From Bombella intestini (GTDB taxonomy: Bacteria; Pseudomonadota; Alphaproteobacteria; Acetobacterales; Acetobacteraceae): a stretch of DNA of 64,000 nucleotides. The position numbers and the translations under genes are program-made. The notes below the pieces were generated by a model. That model worked only from the letters and a program-made list of their open reading frames with translations. It was not told where the DNA came from and made no database searches. Positions 1-9,542 of the stretch are shown one piece after another. The DNA lies in the NCBI RefSeq assembly GCF_002003665.1, contig NZ_JATM01000005.1, positions 118,108 to 182,107 of the forward strand, written 5' to 3'. Every line of letters begins with the position of its first letter. The stretch's first letter is position 1.

Positions 1-1
1 G

Positions 2-529
2 CATGATAAGCCTGCTGCAACGCCCCCTAAGCCGCACAGTCTGAGCTTACAAGAAAAGCTTGAGCAGACTGAACAGGCCATCGCCAGCGAGCAAGATGAC
101 CAGAAAGCGCAAAGCCTGATGAAAAAGGCTGATACTCTGCGACTCTATAGCGTGAAGAACAGCGGCCGCATCCTGCTCAATGAAGCACAGGACAACCTAA
201 AACAGGGCCATATAACTGAAGCTGAGAAGACCCTCTCTGCTGCCCTGACACTTCAGCCAGATAATGCATTTCTCCGCCGTCAACGGGCCGCCATACGTTT
301 TCTCGGTAACGACCTGACAGGAGCCGTGCAGGACCTACAGGTTGCTCTCGTCCATGATCCCGGCGATGCCCAAAGCTGGGATATACTGGCCCACACGCAA
401 GAGCATCTCCACCACCCCCATCAGGCTCTCCACGCCTATACCGAGGCCCTAACACACGCCCCTCTGCTCCCTAACGGGCAAAAACGCTACAGACAGCTAG
501 AACAACAGGCCAACGGCACCCCGGACTGA
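2..529 (+). CDS. TPR-repeat protein, 5' end outside window
   Basis: The reading frame is open from base 2 to the stop at 527-529, so the gene starts upstream and only its C-terminal 175 or so residues are seen. An ATG at 119 is internal to this frame and need not be the start. The visible part is helical, with at least two tetratricopeptide-like units (AEKTLSAALTLQPDN and ALHAYTEALTHAP are typical helix B/turn segments) and a charged Glu/Gln-rich stretch before them. TPR proteins act as protein-interaction scaffolds. The partner cannot be told from this fragment. It converges on priA with a 15 bp gap. Confidence 0.7.
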   Translation, partial: HDKPAATPPKPHSLSLQEKLEQTEQAIASEQDDQKAQSLMKKADTLRLYSVKNSGRILLNEAQDNLKQGHITEAEKTLSAALTLQPDNAFLRRQRAAIRFLGNDLTGAVQDLQVALVHDPGDAQSWDILAHTQEHLHHPHQALHAYTEALTHAPLLPNGQKRYRQLEQQANGTPD

Positions 530-544
530 TCGATCCATCCTCAT

Positions 545-2794
545 TTACATGAAGGATACCGGGTCCACATCCACATCAATGCGAGCATCATTCTTACGGG
601 GTGCGCCATCCAGCCAACGCCGTAGCAGAGGCTGCAAGGCAATGTCGCGCCGAGTTCGCAGTAAGAGGCGGAAACGGTAGCGATCCCGCAGCAGGGCTAA
701 CGGAGCGGGAGCTGGCCCCAGAACCTGAATCCCCTCCCCCCGTGGGGCGTGCATGGCCAGCAAACGGGCCAATTCCTCGGCCTGCCGCTCCTTCGGGGCA
801 CTGACAATCACCGCCGCCAGCCGCCCATAAGGTGGCCAGAAACCGGGGCGTCTCTGGGCGGCTTCCTGTTCCATGAAGCTAATGAAGTCGTTAGCCAAAA
901 GGGCCTTCATCACCGGATGATCGCCCGCATAGCTCTGCAACATAACCTGCCCCGGCTTGGTGCCACGCCCTGCACGCCCCGCCACCTGATGCAGCAGCTG
1001 CATGGTCCGTTCCGCCGCCCGCAGATCACCCCCTCCTAGCCCAAGGTCAGCATCCACAACACCAACGAGGGTCAAATCTGGGAAATGCCATCCCTTGGCC
1101 ACAACCTGCGTACCAATGATCAGGTCCACCTCCTTATTGGAGATTTTCCGCACCGCTTCTTCCATCGCCGTGGGAGAGGTTAGCGTATCAGATGCCATAC
1201 TCAGCAACCGGGCATCCGGGAAGCGGGCCTGCGCCTCCTCATGGATCCGCTCCACCCCCGGCCCAATCGGCACCAAACTGTCCTGCGCCCCACAGGCCGA
1301 ACAAGAGCTGATAAGCGGCTGGGTATATTCGCAATGATGACAGGCCAGAATCCGCCGCCGCCTGTGTTCCACCATCCATGCTGAGCAATGGGGACATTGC
1401 AAACGATGCCCACACGCCCGGCATATCGTCATCGGCGCATAACCACGCCGGTTGAGGAACAGCATACTCTGCTCCCCGGCCTTCATACGCTCTTCGATAC
1501 TTTCACACAGCAAAGGCGACAGAAACTGCCCCCGCTCCGGGCCATTCTCCTTCATGTCAATCAGGCTGATCTCCGGCATCTGCGCCGCCCCATGCCGGGC
1601 CTCCAACACTTCGTGACGAAAGCGGCCTTTCTGCACATTCACCAATGTTTCCATGGAGGGCGTAGCAGAAGCGAGAATTACCGCCCCTTGCACCAAACGG
1701 GCCCGCACAATGGCCATATCCCGCCCGTGATAGAGAACACCCTCCTCTTGCTTATAGGTGTTCTCATGCTCCTCATCGACCACCACAAGCCCAAGGTGAG
1801 CAAAGGGAAGGAACAGGGCAGAGCGTGCCCCTACAACAACCTGCTGCCGCCCTTCTGCAATGGCGCACCATGTTTCACGCCGTGTCTTCTGCCCTAGCTC
1901 GGAATGCCAGATAGCGGGCCGGATACCAAAACGCCGCTCAAACCGGTCTGTCCACTGGGCTGTCAAAACAATCTCCGGCAAAAGTACCAACACCTGCCGC
2001 CCTTGCCTCAGACACGCCGCCACAGCCTCGAAATAAACTTCCGTTTTGCCAGACCCAGTCACCCCCTCCAGCAGCGTGACATTAAAGGCCCGTTCCTCCA
2101 CCCCAGCCACCAGAGCCTCGGCAGCTTCGGCCTGCTCATCGGACAAAGTCGGGGGGGCATGGTCTGGGTCAGCCCGCTCGGTAAGGGTAGGTGCCTCCAT
2201 GAGACATTCTTCCAGAACCCCCGCATTAGCCAGACCACGAATCACCGCTGCACTGGCCCCACTCTCCTCGCTCAACATGGCCGTACTGCTAGGGCTTCGA
2301 CTCTCCAAAGCCGCCAGTACTGCCTTGCGGGCTGGTGTCAAACGCAGTGACTCTGGCAAGGGACCAGCTTTTCGTACCCACCCCATAGCGGGCTTCATGT
2401 TGCCTGCTTGTGCTGGAGCACGCAGGGCAATTGCCAAAACCATGCCCGGCGCACTCAGCCCATAAGCCGCCACCCAGTCGATGAACCGACGCAAATCTTC
2501 CGGCAGGGGCGGTACATGCTCTAGCACTCCCGTAATGAAACGCAGCTTCTCAAAGGCAATCACTCGTCCTTTAGAAGGAGGCCTAAAATCCGCAGGAAGG
2601 TGGGAAGGCTGGCTATCCCAGACACAGCCCGTCAGCTCCTGCCGCCCCAGCGGCACACGCACCAACGTACCCGGTGCTAAAGGCCTATCCGACCGGTAAT
2701 CCAGCGGACCATCAAAAGGGCGGGGCACTAGAACGGAAAGACGATGACCGGCTCCCATTCTCCTGCTATGGGGAGGAAGGCTGTTTTCTGCCAT
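545..2794 (-). CDS. priA: Primosomal protein N' (PriA replication restart helicase)
   Basis: PriA is a 3'-5' DNA helicase that recognises stalled forks and reloads the replisome. At 749 residues it has the family's usual length. Visible are the N-terminal DNA-binding region, Walker A GVTGSGKT at residues 244-251, the DEEH box at 340-343, the SATPS motif near 375-379, and eight zinc-binding cysteines in pairs (C458/C461, C467/C470, C485/C488, C498/C501) inserted in the helicase core. Helicase motifs V and VI follow (KGWHFP; HQVAGRAGR). The ATG start at 2794 is preceded by an AGGA-like ribosome site. It is divergent from xerC with only 34 bp between the starts, so the two promoters must share that space. 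Confidence 0.97.
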   Translation of the reverse strand: MAENSLPPHSRRMGAGHRLSVLVPRPFDGPLDYRSDRPLAPGTLVRVPLGRQELTGCVWDSQPSHLPADFRPPSKGRVIAFEKLRFITGVLEHVPPLPEDLRRFIDWVAAYGLSAPGMVLAIALRAPAQAGNMKPAMGWVRKAGPLPESLRLTPARKAVLAALESRSPSSTAMLSEESGASAAVIRGLANAGVLEECLMEAPTLTERADPDHAPPTLSDEQAEAAEALVAGVEERAFNVTLLEGVTGSGKTEVYFEAVAACLRQGRQVLVLLPEIVLTAQWTDRFERRFGIRPAIWHSELGQKTRRETWCAIAEGRQQVVVGARSALFLPFAHLGLVVVDEEHENTYKQEEGVLYHGRDMAIVRARLVQGAVILASATPSMETLVNVQKGRFRHEVLEARHGAAQMPEISLIDMKENGPERGQFLSPLLCESIEERMKAGEQSMLFLNRRGYAPMTICRACGHRLQCPHCSAWMVEHRRRRILACHHCEYTQPLISSCSACGAQDSLVPIGPGVERIHEEAQARFPDARLLSMASDTLTSPTAMEEAVRKISNKEVDLIIGTQVVAKGWHFPDLTLVGVVDADLGLGGGDLRAAERTMQLLHQVAGRAGRGTKPGQVMLQSYAGDHPVMKALLANDFISFMEQEAAQRRPGFWPPYGRLAAVIVSAPKERQAEELARLLAMHAPRGEGIQVLGPAPAPLALLRDRYRFRLLLRTRRDIALQPLLRRWLDGAPRKNDARIDVDVDPVSFM

Positions 2795-2828
2795 GTCTTC
2801 ATCCTAACCTCTCCGGCAGGGAAATACC

Positions 2829-3833
2829 ATGAGCCTTCCATCAGGAAGCCCCTCCTCCCACTCTATGACCGTTCATACAGCCCATGATGCCCTTATGGCC
2901 TGGCAAGATTGGCTGACCTACGAGAAACGGGCCAGCAAAGCGACACGGGCAGCCTATCTGCATGATGTCTCACTCGCTCTTGGGTTCTTTAGTCGTCATT
3001 TTGGGGGGGACCTACCACTGAAATCACTCGGCAGCCTGACCCTGTCTGATTTCCGCTCATGGTTGGCCTATGAGACAAACCGGGCTGAACAGGAGGCCCG
3101 CCTCCACCCGGGGAGCCGCCATACAACTGATGGTCACGCCCGTAGCCGTGCCCGCCGCATCTCCGCCTTACGAGCCTTTTACCGCTATCTGGAAAAAGAA
3201 CACCACATCACCAATCCGGCTCTTACCCTCCTCCGCAGCCCCCGCCTGAAAACCCGGCTCCCCCGCCCTCTAACACCAGAAACTGCCCAGATGGCACCGG
3301 ATGGCATTGCCGACCAGACGATCAATAACGGCTTTGCCTTGCGGGATGCCGCCCTCTTCACCCTGCTTTACGGAGCTGGCCTTCGCATCAGTGAAGGGCT
3401 GTCTCTCAATGTCGGGGACATTGAGCGCATCAGCGATGATATTCTGTTCGTCACTGGAAAGGGTGGGAAGGAACGAGCCGTGCCTGTTCTGCCACAAGTT
3501 CGGCAAGCTCTGGAGAGCTGGCTGGCTGTCCATCCATCACCTCATGCCAGTGCACCACTTTTCTGCGGTGTACGGGGGGGACGTCTCAACCCGGCAGTAG
3601 CCCAGCGGGCAATGAGGCAATGGCGCATGTCCGAAGGGCTACCCGACTCCGCTACACCCCATGCGCTGCGCCATGCCTTTGCGTCCCACCTGTTACAAAA
3701 TGGGGCAGACCTTCGTACAATTCAGGAACTTCTGGGCCATGCCAGCCTGTCCAGCACGCAGATATATACGCTGGCAGACGAACAACACCTCATGGAAGTC
3801 TGGCAAAAGGCGCACCCCCGTGCCGACCGCTGA
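2829..3833 (+). CDS. xerC: Tyrosine recombinase XerC-like
   Basis: This site-specific recombinase would resolve chromosome dimers at dif together with a XerD partner. It has an N-terminal SAM-like core-binding domain (about residues 20-125) and a C-terminal catalytic domain. The full tyrosine-recombinase set is visible: R186 (GAGLRISE), K211 or K214 (GKGGKER), H278 and R281 (HALRHAF), H304 (LLGHASLS) and nucleophile Y313 (TQIYT). At 334 residues it is slightly longer than E. coli XerC, through the N-terminus and a loop near 90-108. The choice of XerC over XerD rests on its place next to priA and the LLGHASLSSTQIYT motif. A chromosomal XerD assignment is possible but less likely. Confidence 0.88.
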   Translation: MSLPSGSPSSHSMTVHTAHDALMAWQDWLTYEKRASKATRAAYLHDVSLALGFFSRHFGGDLPLKSLGSLTLSDFRSWLAYETNRAEQEARLHPGSRHTTDGHARSRARRISALRAFYRYLEKEHHITNPALTLLRSPRLKTRLPRPLTPETAQMAPDGIADQTINNGFALRDAALFTLLYGAGLRISEGLSLNVGDIERISDDILFVTGKGGKERAVPVLPQVRQALESWLAVHPSPHASAPLFCGVRGGRLNPAVAQRAMRQWRMSEGLPDSATPHALRHAFASHLLQNGADLRTIQELLGHASLSSTQIYTLADEQHLMEVWQKAHPRADR

Positions 3834-3903
3834 CAGCTCCTTTCCGATCAAACCTCATACATCTTCAGTCCCCGCCAGCTCTGGGCAACCCCATCATCAT
3901 ACT

Positions 3904-4848
3904 ATGACAATTTCTTTCCCCCGCTTTCTCCCTCTTCTCGCTAGCCTCGTACTGGCAGCAAGCAGTCTTGCCATATCCACGGCCAAAGCCTCCGGACCAG
4001 AAACAACCTGCCGTCAGACGCACATCACCACGCTATCCCTCAAGGAAACAGGCTATTACCTGACCACCGTGGCACAGATTCATGGCCGGTCCCTTTCCAT
4101 GATTGTTGATACTGGTTCGGAAGGCAGCCTGCTGACACCTGATGCTATCGGCCGACTCCACCTCACGCCTAATGAGGAAGATGCCACCATCATCTCCGGG
4201 CCAGACGGGCGGGGGCATGTCGTACCGACCATTCAGCTAGCGGCCATCACGCTTGGCCAGCTCACCTACCGTCATCCTATCCTGCCACTGGGTGCCCTAC
4301 CGGGGTTCCCCGCCATACAACCGCCCGTGCTGGGGCTGATCGGTATGGACCTACTCGGTCATTATGATCTGGACCTCGACCTGCCCCATCATAAACTTAG
4401 CCTGTGGGACATCCACAGCTCTTCCATACTCTGCCGTCAGCCGCCCTTCTGGTCCACACCGGGGCAGCGTCTCACCTCCCAGCGAATCCGTAATCGCTTC
4501 TTCATCCCCTTCACGCTGGATGGCCAGAAAGGACTTGCGCTAATCGACAGTGGTGCTCGGTCCCACATCATAAGCCGGGATTTTGTTCATAAGCTCGGCA
4601 TTACTAAGGAAGAACTGGACCGAGACCCCGGCGGAACCAGCGCAGGCATTGGCGACAGGGAACACCGCTACCACTGGCACCGTTTTAACCGCCTCACCCT
4701 TGGTGGTCAGACCCAGCTTCACCCGGTGCTGACTGTAACCTCCCTGCATGAACAAGCCGATATGCTGCTGGGGGCTGATTGGCTGATCCACCACCAACTC
4801 TGGCTTTCGGCAGGACCGGAAGGAGCTGTTTTCATACAAAAACCCTAA
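3904..4848 (+). CDS. Secreted tandem retropepsin-like aspartic protease
   Basis: The protein has an N-terminal signal peptide (hydrophobic residues 5-28, likely cleavage after AKA) and two aspartic-protease half-motifs, DTGS at residues 69-72 and DSGA at 215-218. Each is followed by a hydrophobic segment of the kind ending the half-domain (VLGLIGMDLL; DMLLGADWL). Clan AA retropepsins are usually single half-domains that dimerise. Here both halves lie in one 314-residue chain, as in pepsin, so it may act as a monomer in the periplasm or at the envelope. The frame stays open further 5' into xerC, but the ATG at 3904 gives the signal peptide directly. Substrate unknown. Confidence 0.8.
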   Translation: MTISFPRFLPLLASLVLAASSLAISTAKASGPETTCRQTHITTLSLKETGYYLTTVAQIHGRSLSMIVDTGSEGSLLTPDAIGRLHLTPNEEDATIISGPDGRGHVVPTIQLAAITLGQLTYRHPILPLGALPGFPAIQPPVLGLIGMDLLGHYDLDLDLPHHKLSLWDIHSSSILCRQPPFWSTPGQRLTSQRIRNRFFIPFTLDGQKGLALIDSGARSHIISRDFVHKLGITKEELDRDPGGTSAGIGDREHRYHWHRFNRLTLGGQTQLHPVLTVTSLHEQADMLLGADWLIHHQLWLSAGPEGAVFIQKP

Positions 4849-4969
4849 AAAATGATCTTCATGAAGAAAAACGTAAAAAAGTGATATTTCTCTATTGCCA
4901 AGGCCCCCGTATCCCGCTAGATAGACGCCATCCCAAGGGAACAACGCTTTTACAAAAAAGCGAAAGACT

Positions 4970-5042
<73 letters not shown>

Positions 5043-5046
<4 letters not shown>

Positions 5047-5076
5047 CTCCTTCTTTAGAAGGGTGGCGTTTTTTTT
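5043..5076 (+). terminator. Rho-independent terminator of tRNA-Asp
   Basis: The hairpin arms are GCCACTCCTTC at 5043-5053 and GAAGGGTGGC at 5058-5067 (the T at 5048 is bulged or mismatched), with a TTTA loop and eight T from 5069. The 5' arm begins at the tRNA discriminator base and CCA, so tRNA 3' end and terminator share bases. Confidence 0.9.
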
Positions 5077-5186
5077 ATCCCTTATCCCCCAAATTACAAT
5101 CTGCACCTACTCGCAGGTGAGTGTTTCCGCTTCTTCACGCAAGAAAACCCTTGCATCCTGAACGAAGCTGCCCGACATCTCTGCCC

Positions 5187-5828
5187 ATGCCTTATATCGT
5201 CAAGGAACTATTCGCCACATTACAAGGTGAAGGTGCTCACTCCGGCCGCGCCGCCATATTTTGCCGTTTCACCGGCTGCAACCTATGGTCCGGCCGGGAG
5301 GAAGATCGCTACAAAGCCCAATGCACCTTCTGCGATACGGACTTCATCGGGACAGACGGCCCCGGCGGAGGCCGCTTTGCCACGGCCGAAGCTCTAGCCG
5401 CCGCGCTGGATGACTGCTGGCAGGCCCACACCGCAGATGGGACACATCGTTATGTGGTCTTCACCGGTGGGGAACCGCTGCTCCAGCTTGATGCAGCACT
5501 AATCGCCGCTGTAAAGGCCCGTGGCTTTACCATCGCCGTAGAAACCAATGGCAGCCTCCTCGCCCCTGAAGGAATCGACTGGGTCTGCGTCAGCCCCAAA
5601 CCTGGCCAGCCGCTGAAACAGACACATGGCCATGAGCTAAAGCTCGTCTACCCTCAACAGACCCTATCTCCAGAACAATTCGCTGCGCTCGATTTCCAGC
5701 ATTTCTGGCTCCAGCCCATGGATGGGCCAGAACGCCTTGCCAATACAGAAAAAGCCGTGCGCTATTGCCAGAGCCATCCACAATGGCGGCTAAGCCTGCA
5801 AACCCATAAACTGATCGGGATTCCCTGA
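5187..5828 (+). CDS. queE: 7-carboxy-7-deazaguanine synthase QueE
   Basis: QueE is a radical-SAM enzyme converting 6-carboxytetrahydropterin to 7-carboxy-7-deazaguanine in the preQ0/queuosine pathway. From ATG 5187 ([16 protein letters not shown]) the protein is 213 residues. The cluster-binding cysteines are C31, C46 and C49, the extended C-X14-C-X2-C form known from some QueE proteins instead of the canonical C-X3-C-X2-C. The glycine-rich SAM motif FTGGEPLLQ lies near residues 92-100. The frame is open further upstream, but this start matches family N-termini. Its stop overlaps the queC start by one base, so translation is probably coupled. Confidence 0.95.
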   Translation: MPYIVKELFATLQGEGAHSGRAAIFCRFTGCNLWSGREEDRYKAQCTFCDTDFIGTDGPGGGRFATAEALAAALDDCWQAHTADGTHRYVVFTGGEPLLQLDAALIAAVKARGFTIAVETNGSLLAPEGIDWVCVSPKPGQPLKQTHGHELKLVYPQQTLSPEQFAALDFQHFWLQPMDGPERLANTEKAVRYCQSHPQWRLSLQTHKLIGIP

Positions 5829-6568
5829 TGACGACATCCTCCTCCCCTTCCGCCAGCCATCAGGCCGCTCAGAATCGCCGTGCGCTTGTCCTGTTCTCCG
5901 GGGGGCAGGATTCCGCCACTTGTCTGGCGTGGGCCCTGCACCATTTCGACCATGTGGAAACGGTTGGCTTTGCCTATGGGCAACGCCACGCTGTGGAACT
6001 GGACTGCCGCACCACCCTCCGGCAGAGCATCAGTGCCCAGAATCCCCACTGGGCCAAAAAACTGGGGGAGGATCATACAATCGACCTTGCCAGCCTCGGT
6101 GCCCTCTCCGACACCGCCCTCACACGGGATGCAGAAATCAGCATGGGGGAGAACGGCCTACCCAACACCTTCGTGCCCGGCCGGAATCTGATCTTCCTGA
6201 CATTTGCCGCTGCCCTCGCCTTCCGCCGCAGTATACGGCACATCATCACCGGCGTGTGTGAAACGGATTACTCCGGCTATCCGGACTGCCGAGATGATAC
6301 CATCAAGGCCCTACAGGTGGCTCTTAATCTGGGTATGGAACAACGTTTCGTCCTCCACACGCCGCTCATGTGGATCAACAAAGCACAGACATGGCAGCTT
6401 TGCCACGATCTGGGGGGCAGTGCACTGACAGAAACCATCCGCCATGAAAGCCATTCCTGTTATAAGGGAGACCGCACCCATGAACATGCGTGGGGATTCG
6501 GCTGTGGAGACTGTCCCGCCTGTACCCTGCGTGCCGAGGGGTGGCGGCAGTATCAGGAGGGGGCATGA
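5828..6568 (+). CDS. queC: 7-cyano-7-deazaguanine synthase QueC
   Basis: QueC makes preQ0 from 7-carboxy-7-deazaguanine with ATP and ammonia. The PP-loop ATP motif SGGQDS is at residues 24-29, and four zinc-binding cysteines lie at the C-terminus (CYKGD...CGDCPAC). At 246 residues it is close to family length, with a short Ser/Ala-rich N-terminal tail before the conserved core, so a slightly later start cannot be excluded. It is the middle gene of queE-queC-queD, with a 1-base overlap upstream and a 4-base ATGA overlap downstream. Confidence 0.95.
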   Translation: MTTSSSPSASHQAAQNRRALVLFSGGQDSATCLAWALHHFDHVETVGFAYGQRHAVELDCRTTLRQSISAQNPHWAKKLGEDHTIDLASLGALSDTALTRDAEISMGENGLPNTFVPGRNLIFLTFAAALAFRRSIRHIITGVCETDYSGYPDCRDDTIKALQVALNLGMEQRFVLHTPLMWINKAQTWQLCHDLGGSALTETIRHESHSCYKGDRTHEHAWGFGCGDCPACTLRAEGWRQYQEGA

Positions 6569-7122
6569 GCGACATCACCCGGACAGAACTGATTTTCACA
6601 CGGCGTTTCTGCATGGGGCACAGGCTCATTTCAGGCTGTAGCGAGCGTTGTGCGATTCCACATGGGCATAATGAATACGTCACCGTCACACTGGTTCCCG
6701 GCCCCAATGCACCGCAGCAGAACCAACGGTTGGATGGACACAGCAACATGCTGCTGCCCTTTGCCGAGGCCAAAGGCCGCTGGCACCGCTTTATTGACGA
6801 GCGGATGGATCACAGTTTTCAGCTATCCGAGTCCGACCCGTTACTGAATTGGTTTGCCGAGCATGAACCCCAGCGGCTGGACCGCCTTGTCGTCACGCCC
6901 GGCGACCCGACAACGGAACTGCTCGCTGCCCTGCTGATGAGCAAACTTCAGGCCTTTCTAACCGCACAGGGCGGGCTGTTAGCTCCTGCCTCGCTCGAGA
7001 TTAAGGAGACACCCACCAACACAGTGCGCCTGCATGGCGATCCGGCCCTCTACCTCCCACTGGTGGACCGGCCGGAAGATCAGTGCTGGTGGCACCGAGC
7101 AGACGATACCACCCGGGACTGA
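6565..7122 (+). CDS. queD: 6-carboxytetrahydropterin synthase QueD (long form)
   Basis: QueD converts 7,8-dihydroneopterin triphosphate, the FolE product, into 6-carboxytetrahydropterin. Zinc ligands are visible as H19 (CMGHR) and H33/H35 (PHGHNE). C29 sits four residues before H33, as the catalytic cysteine does in E. coli QueD (CGRLHGH). At 185 residues it is longer than the usual 120 or so, with extra sequence in the middle and at the C-terminus. The ATG overlaps the queC stop (ATGA). Its last codons form half of a perfect inverted repeat with the end of convergent folE. A relaxed-specificity PTPS-family role is possible, but the operon supports QueD. Confidence 0.9.
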   Translation: MSDITRTELIFTRRFCMGHRLISGCSERCAIPHGHNEYVTVTLVPGPNAPQQNQRLDGHSNMLLPFAEAKGRWHRFIDERMDHSFQLSESDPLLNWFAEHEPQRLDRLVVTPGDPTTELLAALLMSKLQAFLTAQGGLLAPASLEIKETPTNTVRLHGDPALYLPLVDRPEDQCWWHRADDTTRD

Positions 7123-7139
7123 CGCCAGAATCAGTCCCG
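7114..7139. repeat. Perfect inverted repeat across two convergent stop codons
   Basis: Nine-base arms CGGGACTGA (7114-7122) and TCAGTCCCG (7131-7139) flank an 8-base loop. The left arm contains the queD stop and the right arm the folE stop, so each mRNA would end in the same hairpin. No T-run follows on either strand, so it is not a classical terminator. It could act as an RNA 3'-end stabiliser or a rho-dependent end. Confidence 0.75.
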
Positions 7140-7772
7140 CATCAGGGCCATGATTTCCTGACGGGCCTGTGCATCCTCAGCCCAAAGACCGTAAGACCCC
7201 GTTGTTACGGTCGTGGCACCGGGACTACGCACACCCCGCAAACTCATGCACATATGTTCAGCTTCCACCACGACCAAAACGGCCTTAGGGGCTAGCACTT
7301 CTACCATCGCCTGCACGATCTGGTCTGTCAGACGCTCCTGAAGCTGCGGACGGCGGGCGTAACCCTCCACAACACGGGCCAGTTTGCTTAGCCCTGTTAG
7401 ACGGCCACCTTCGGGCAGATAGGCCACATGAGCCCGCCCCATAACCGGCAAAAGATGATGCTCACAGGTGGACTGAAAGCGAATGTCCTTCACCAACACC
7501 ATGCCGCCATGCTGGTCGGCACTGAACTGCTTTTTCAGATGATCCCGCGGGTCCTCATACAAGCCGGAGAAAATCTCCAGATACATCTTTGCCACACGCT
7601 CTGGCGTGTCCCGTAGTCCCTCACGGGATGGGTCTTCCCCTATGGCGAGCAGAAGCTCCCGCACACCGCTGGCAATGCGGCTGATGGCATTCTCTGGTCG
7701 GGTTATGGCACCTGCGGCTCCCTCCGGTGTTGGAGCCTGCGCCTTTGGCGTCCCTGTTTTACTGGCTGACAT
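7131..7772 (-). CDS. folE: GTP cyclohydrolase I FolE
   Basis: FolE opens GTP to 7,8-dihydroneopterin triphosphate, the first step of folate synthesis and the substrate of QueD. The 213-residue protein has zinc ligands C103 and H106 in STCEHH and C175 in HMCMSLRG, the [13 protein letters not shown] motif and the usual C-terminus. The first 30 or so residues are a Pro/Ala-rich tail not needed for the fold. It is the last gene of the - strand folP/folB-folK/folE run, 17 bp after folBK, and converges on queD with an 8 bp gap. Confidence 0.96.
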   Translation of the reverse strand: MSASKTGTPKAQAPTPEGAAGAITRPENAISRIASGVRELLLAIGEDPSREGLRDTPERVAKMYLEIFSGLYEDPRDHLKKQFSADQHGGMVLVKDIRFQSTCEHHLLPVMGRAHVAYLPEGGRLTGLSKLARVVEGYARRPQLQERLTDQIVQAMVEVLAPKAVLVVVEAEHMCMSLRGVRSPGATTVTTGSYGLWAEDAQARQEIMALMRD

Positions 7773-7789
7773 TCAGCATCCCCTCAACT

Positions 7790-8659
7790 TCATCCACCCT
7801 GCCCCGGCATACGCCGTGTGACATCCCCAGCTATACGATCCAACTCTGCTAACGCTTCCGTAACGGAACGTCCAGCGATCTCAAGGTTCGGCTCTAGCTC
7901 AGCAAGTGGCTCCAACACGAAGGCCCGATCAAAAAGATGGGCGTGAGGAAGAGTCAGGAGCGGATGTTTCACCGGTCTCTCCCCATGAAAGAGCAGGTCA
8001 ATATCCACAGCCCGCTCTCCCCAACGCCGCCCCGGCACACGACCCAACGACCGTTCAATCTCCTTGCAGAGACCCAGTACGGCTTGTGGGGGCAAGATCG
8101 TCCGCCCGAGGGCAGCGATATTCACAAAGGGTGGCTGGTCTTCCACACCCCACGGGGCACTATCATAGAAGGACGATACCACATCAATCTCCACCCCCGG
8201 TTGATGGCCCAGAGCCCCCACAGCGGCCCGTAAAACGGCCTCACGTTCACCCAGATTCGCCCCTAGTGAGAACCCGACCCGATGCACCCGCTGCTGCGTC
8301 ACCGTGACAGACACATCCTCCACCACATGCGGCACAGGTGCTGAAGGTTTCCGCACCGTAACGGACACATCTTCCACTGCAGGACAGTCCACCAACACAG
8401 CCGCACAAATACGCCCTGCCAATGTTTCAATCAGCTTGCAGGGTTCAGCCTGAAAGACCCGTTCAGCACTCTGGCAAAGCTGCCCATAGCAAACGGCCTG
8501 CGTGTAATCATCTCCAGCAATCGCCGCCGAAAGATCAGCCTGTACCTCCAGCGAAATATAAAAACGCTGGCCAAGGCGGGTTTCTTCCTCATGCACGCCA
8601 TGATGGCCGAACAGGCAGAGATCATGCACCCGAACATGGGTCAAAGCTGGCGTTATCAC
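7790..8659 (-). CDS. folBK: Fused dihydroneopterin aldolase (FolB) and HPPK (FolK)
   Basis: Two consecutive folate enzymes are joined in one chain. Residues 1-120 or so are FolB (FGHHGVHEEE start, SVTVRKPSAP end), which cleaves dihydroneopterin to 6-hydroxymethyl-dihydropterin. Residues 130-270 or so are FolK (FSLGANLGERE; WGVEDQPPFVN; the RRWGERAVDIDLL signature), which pyrophosphorylates that product for FolP. FolB-FolK fusions are known in several bacterial groups. The GTG start at 8659 overlaps the folP stop by four bases, indicating coupled translation. Just after the FolB core the segment VVEDVSVTV repeats the earlier VEDVSVTV. Confidence 0.93.
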   Translation of the reverse strand: MITPALTHVRVHDLCLFGHHGVHEEETRLGQRFYISLEVQADLSAAIAGDDYTQAVCYGQLCQSAERVFQAEPCKLIETLAGRICAAVLVDCPAVEDVSVTVRKPSAPVPHVVEDVSVTVTQQRVHRVGFSLGANLGEREAVLRAAVGALGHQPGVEIDVVSSFYDSAPWGVEDQPPFVNIAALGRTILPPQAVLGLCKEIERSLGRVPGRRWGERAVDIDLLFHGERPVKHPLLTLPHAHLFDRAFVLEPLAELEPNLEIAGRSVTEALAELDRIAGDVTRRMPGQGG

Positions 8660-9516
8660 TCTGCTTCTCCCCTCAGTATCCCATTCACGGATAACAGGGC
8701 GGTCATATCCATCATGTCCCGATGCGCCTGCACGTCATGCACCCGTACCATGCAGACCCCCTGCGTGGCCCCATAAAGATTAACCGCAAGGGTTGCAGGG
8801 AGACGGTCACCTACTTCCCGCCCCAGAAGCTTTCCAAACATAGATTTCCGGGAAGCCCCGAGCAAAATAGGCAGGCCGTAATAAGCCTCTAGGCGGCGCA
8901 TATTCTGCACAGCCCAAAGATTTTGCATCACTGTCTTACCAAACCCAATGCCGGGGTCCAGTAGAATAGCCTCCCGGGCAATACCGGCCCGATCAGCAAT
9001 CTTCAGGGAGCGGTCAAAAAAACGCCGCCAGTCATCCCACAAGTCAAGACTGACATCGACCACTTCCCGATTATGCATCACCGCCACGACCGCCCCAGCA
9101 GATGCCACGACAGAGGCCATATCAGGGTCGGCTTGTAACCCCCATACATCGTTAATCATCTGCACCCCGGCCACCAGTGCCCGCCGGGCTACAGAAGCCT
9201 TTGTTGTATCCACAGACAGGGCCACCCCTTCCCGGGCCAGAGGGATAAGGACCGGCTCTAGACGATGCCATTCCTCATCAGCCTCCACGGGGGTAAATCC
9301 CGGCCTCGTGGATTCTGCACCAATATCCAACAGGTCCGCCCCTTCGGCTAGAAGGGTGTGTGCCTGCTTCAGGGCAGCTTCCTGCGTGAAGAACTGCCCA
9401 CCATCCGAAAAAGAATCCGGCGTAACGTTCACAATCCCCATCAAGAGGGGATGTCTCCATTCTGGAGAAGGGCGCGCCGTCTGCCAAACAGCTAGCTGCT
9501 CTGCAAGGGTCTTCAT
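8656..9516 (-). CDS. folP: Dihydropteroate synthase FolP
   Basis: FolP joins p-aminobenzoate to hydroxymethyl-dihydropterin pyrophosphate and is the target of sulfonamides. Both signatures are present: GIVNVTPDSFSDGG near residue 27 and DLLDIGAESTRPG near residue 60. Later conserved segments are MINDVWGL, DPGIGFGK and LGASRKSMFG. The 286 residues match family length. Start ATG 9516 lies 26 bp after the DsbA-like gene, so that gene may be cotranscribed. The stop overlaps the folBK start. Confidence 0.96.
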   Translation of the reverse strand: MKTLAEQLAVWQTARPSPEWRHPLLMGIVNVTPDSFSDGGQFFTQEAALKQAHTLLAEGADLLDIGAESTRPGFTPVEADEEWHRLEPVLIPLAREGVALSVDTTKASVARRALVAGVQMINDVWGLQADPDMASVVASAGAVVAVMHNREVVDVSLDLWDDWRRFFDRSLKIADRAGIAREAILLDPGIGFGKTVMQNLWAVQNMRRLEAYYGLPILLGASRKSMFGKLLGREVGDRLPATLAVNLYGATQGVCMVRVHDVQAHRDMMDMTALLSVNGILRGEAE

Positions 9517-9542
9517 GTCAATCCTCCACCCGCAGGTGAGGG

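Noticed and set aside
1388..1897. 169-codon + strand frame inside priA
   Set aside because: It is antisense to the zinc-binding and helicase region of priA with no ribosome site or family resemblance.
3661..3903. N-terminal extension of the retropepsin-like gene into xerC
   Set aside because: The extension overlaps the xerC catalytic region in another frame and hides a clear signal peptide that starts at ATG 3904.
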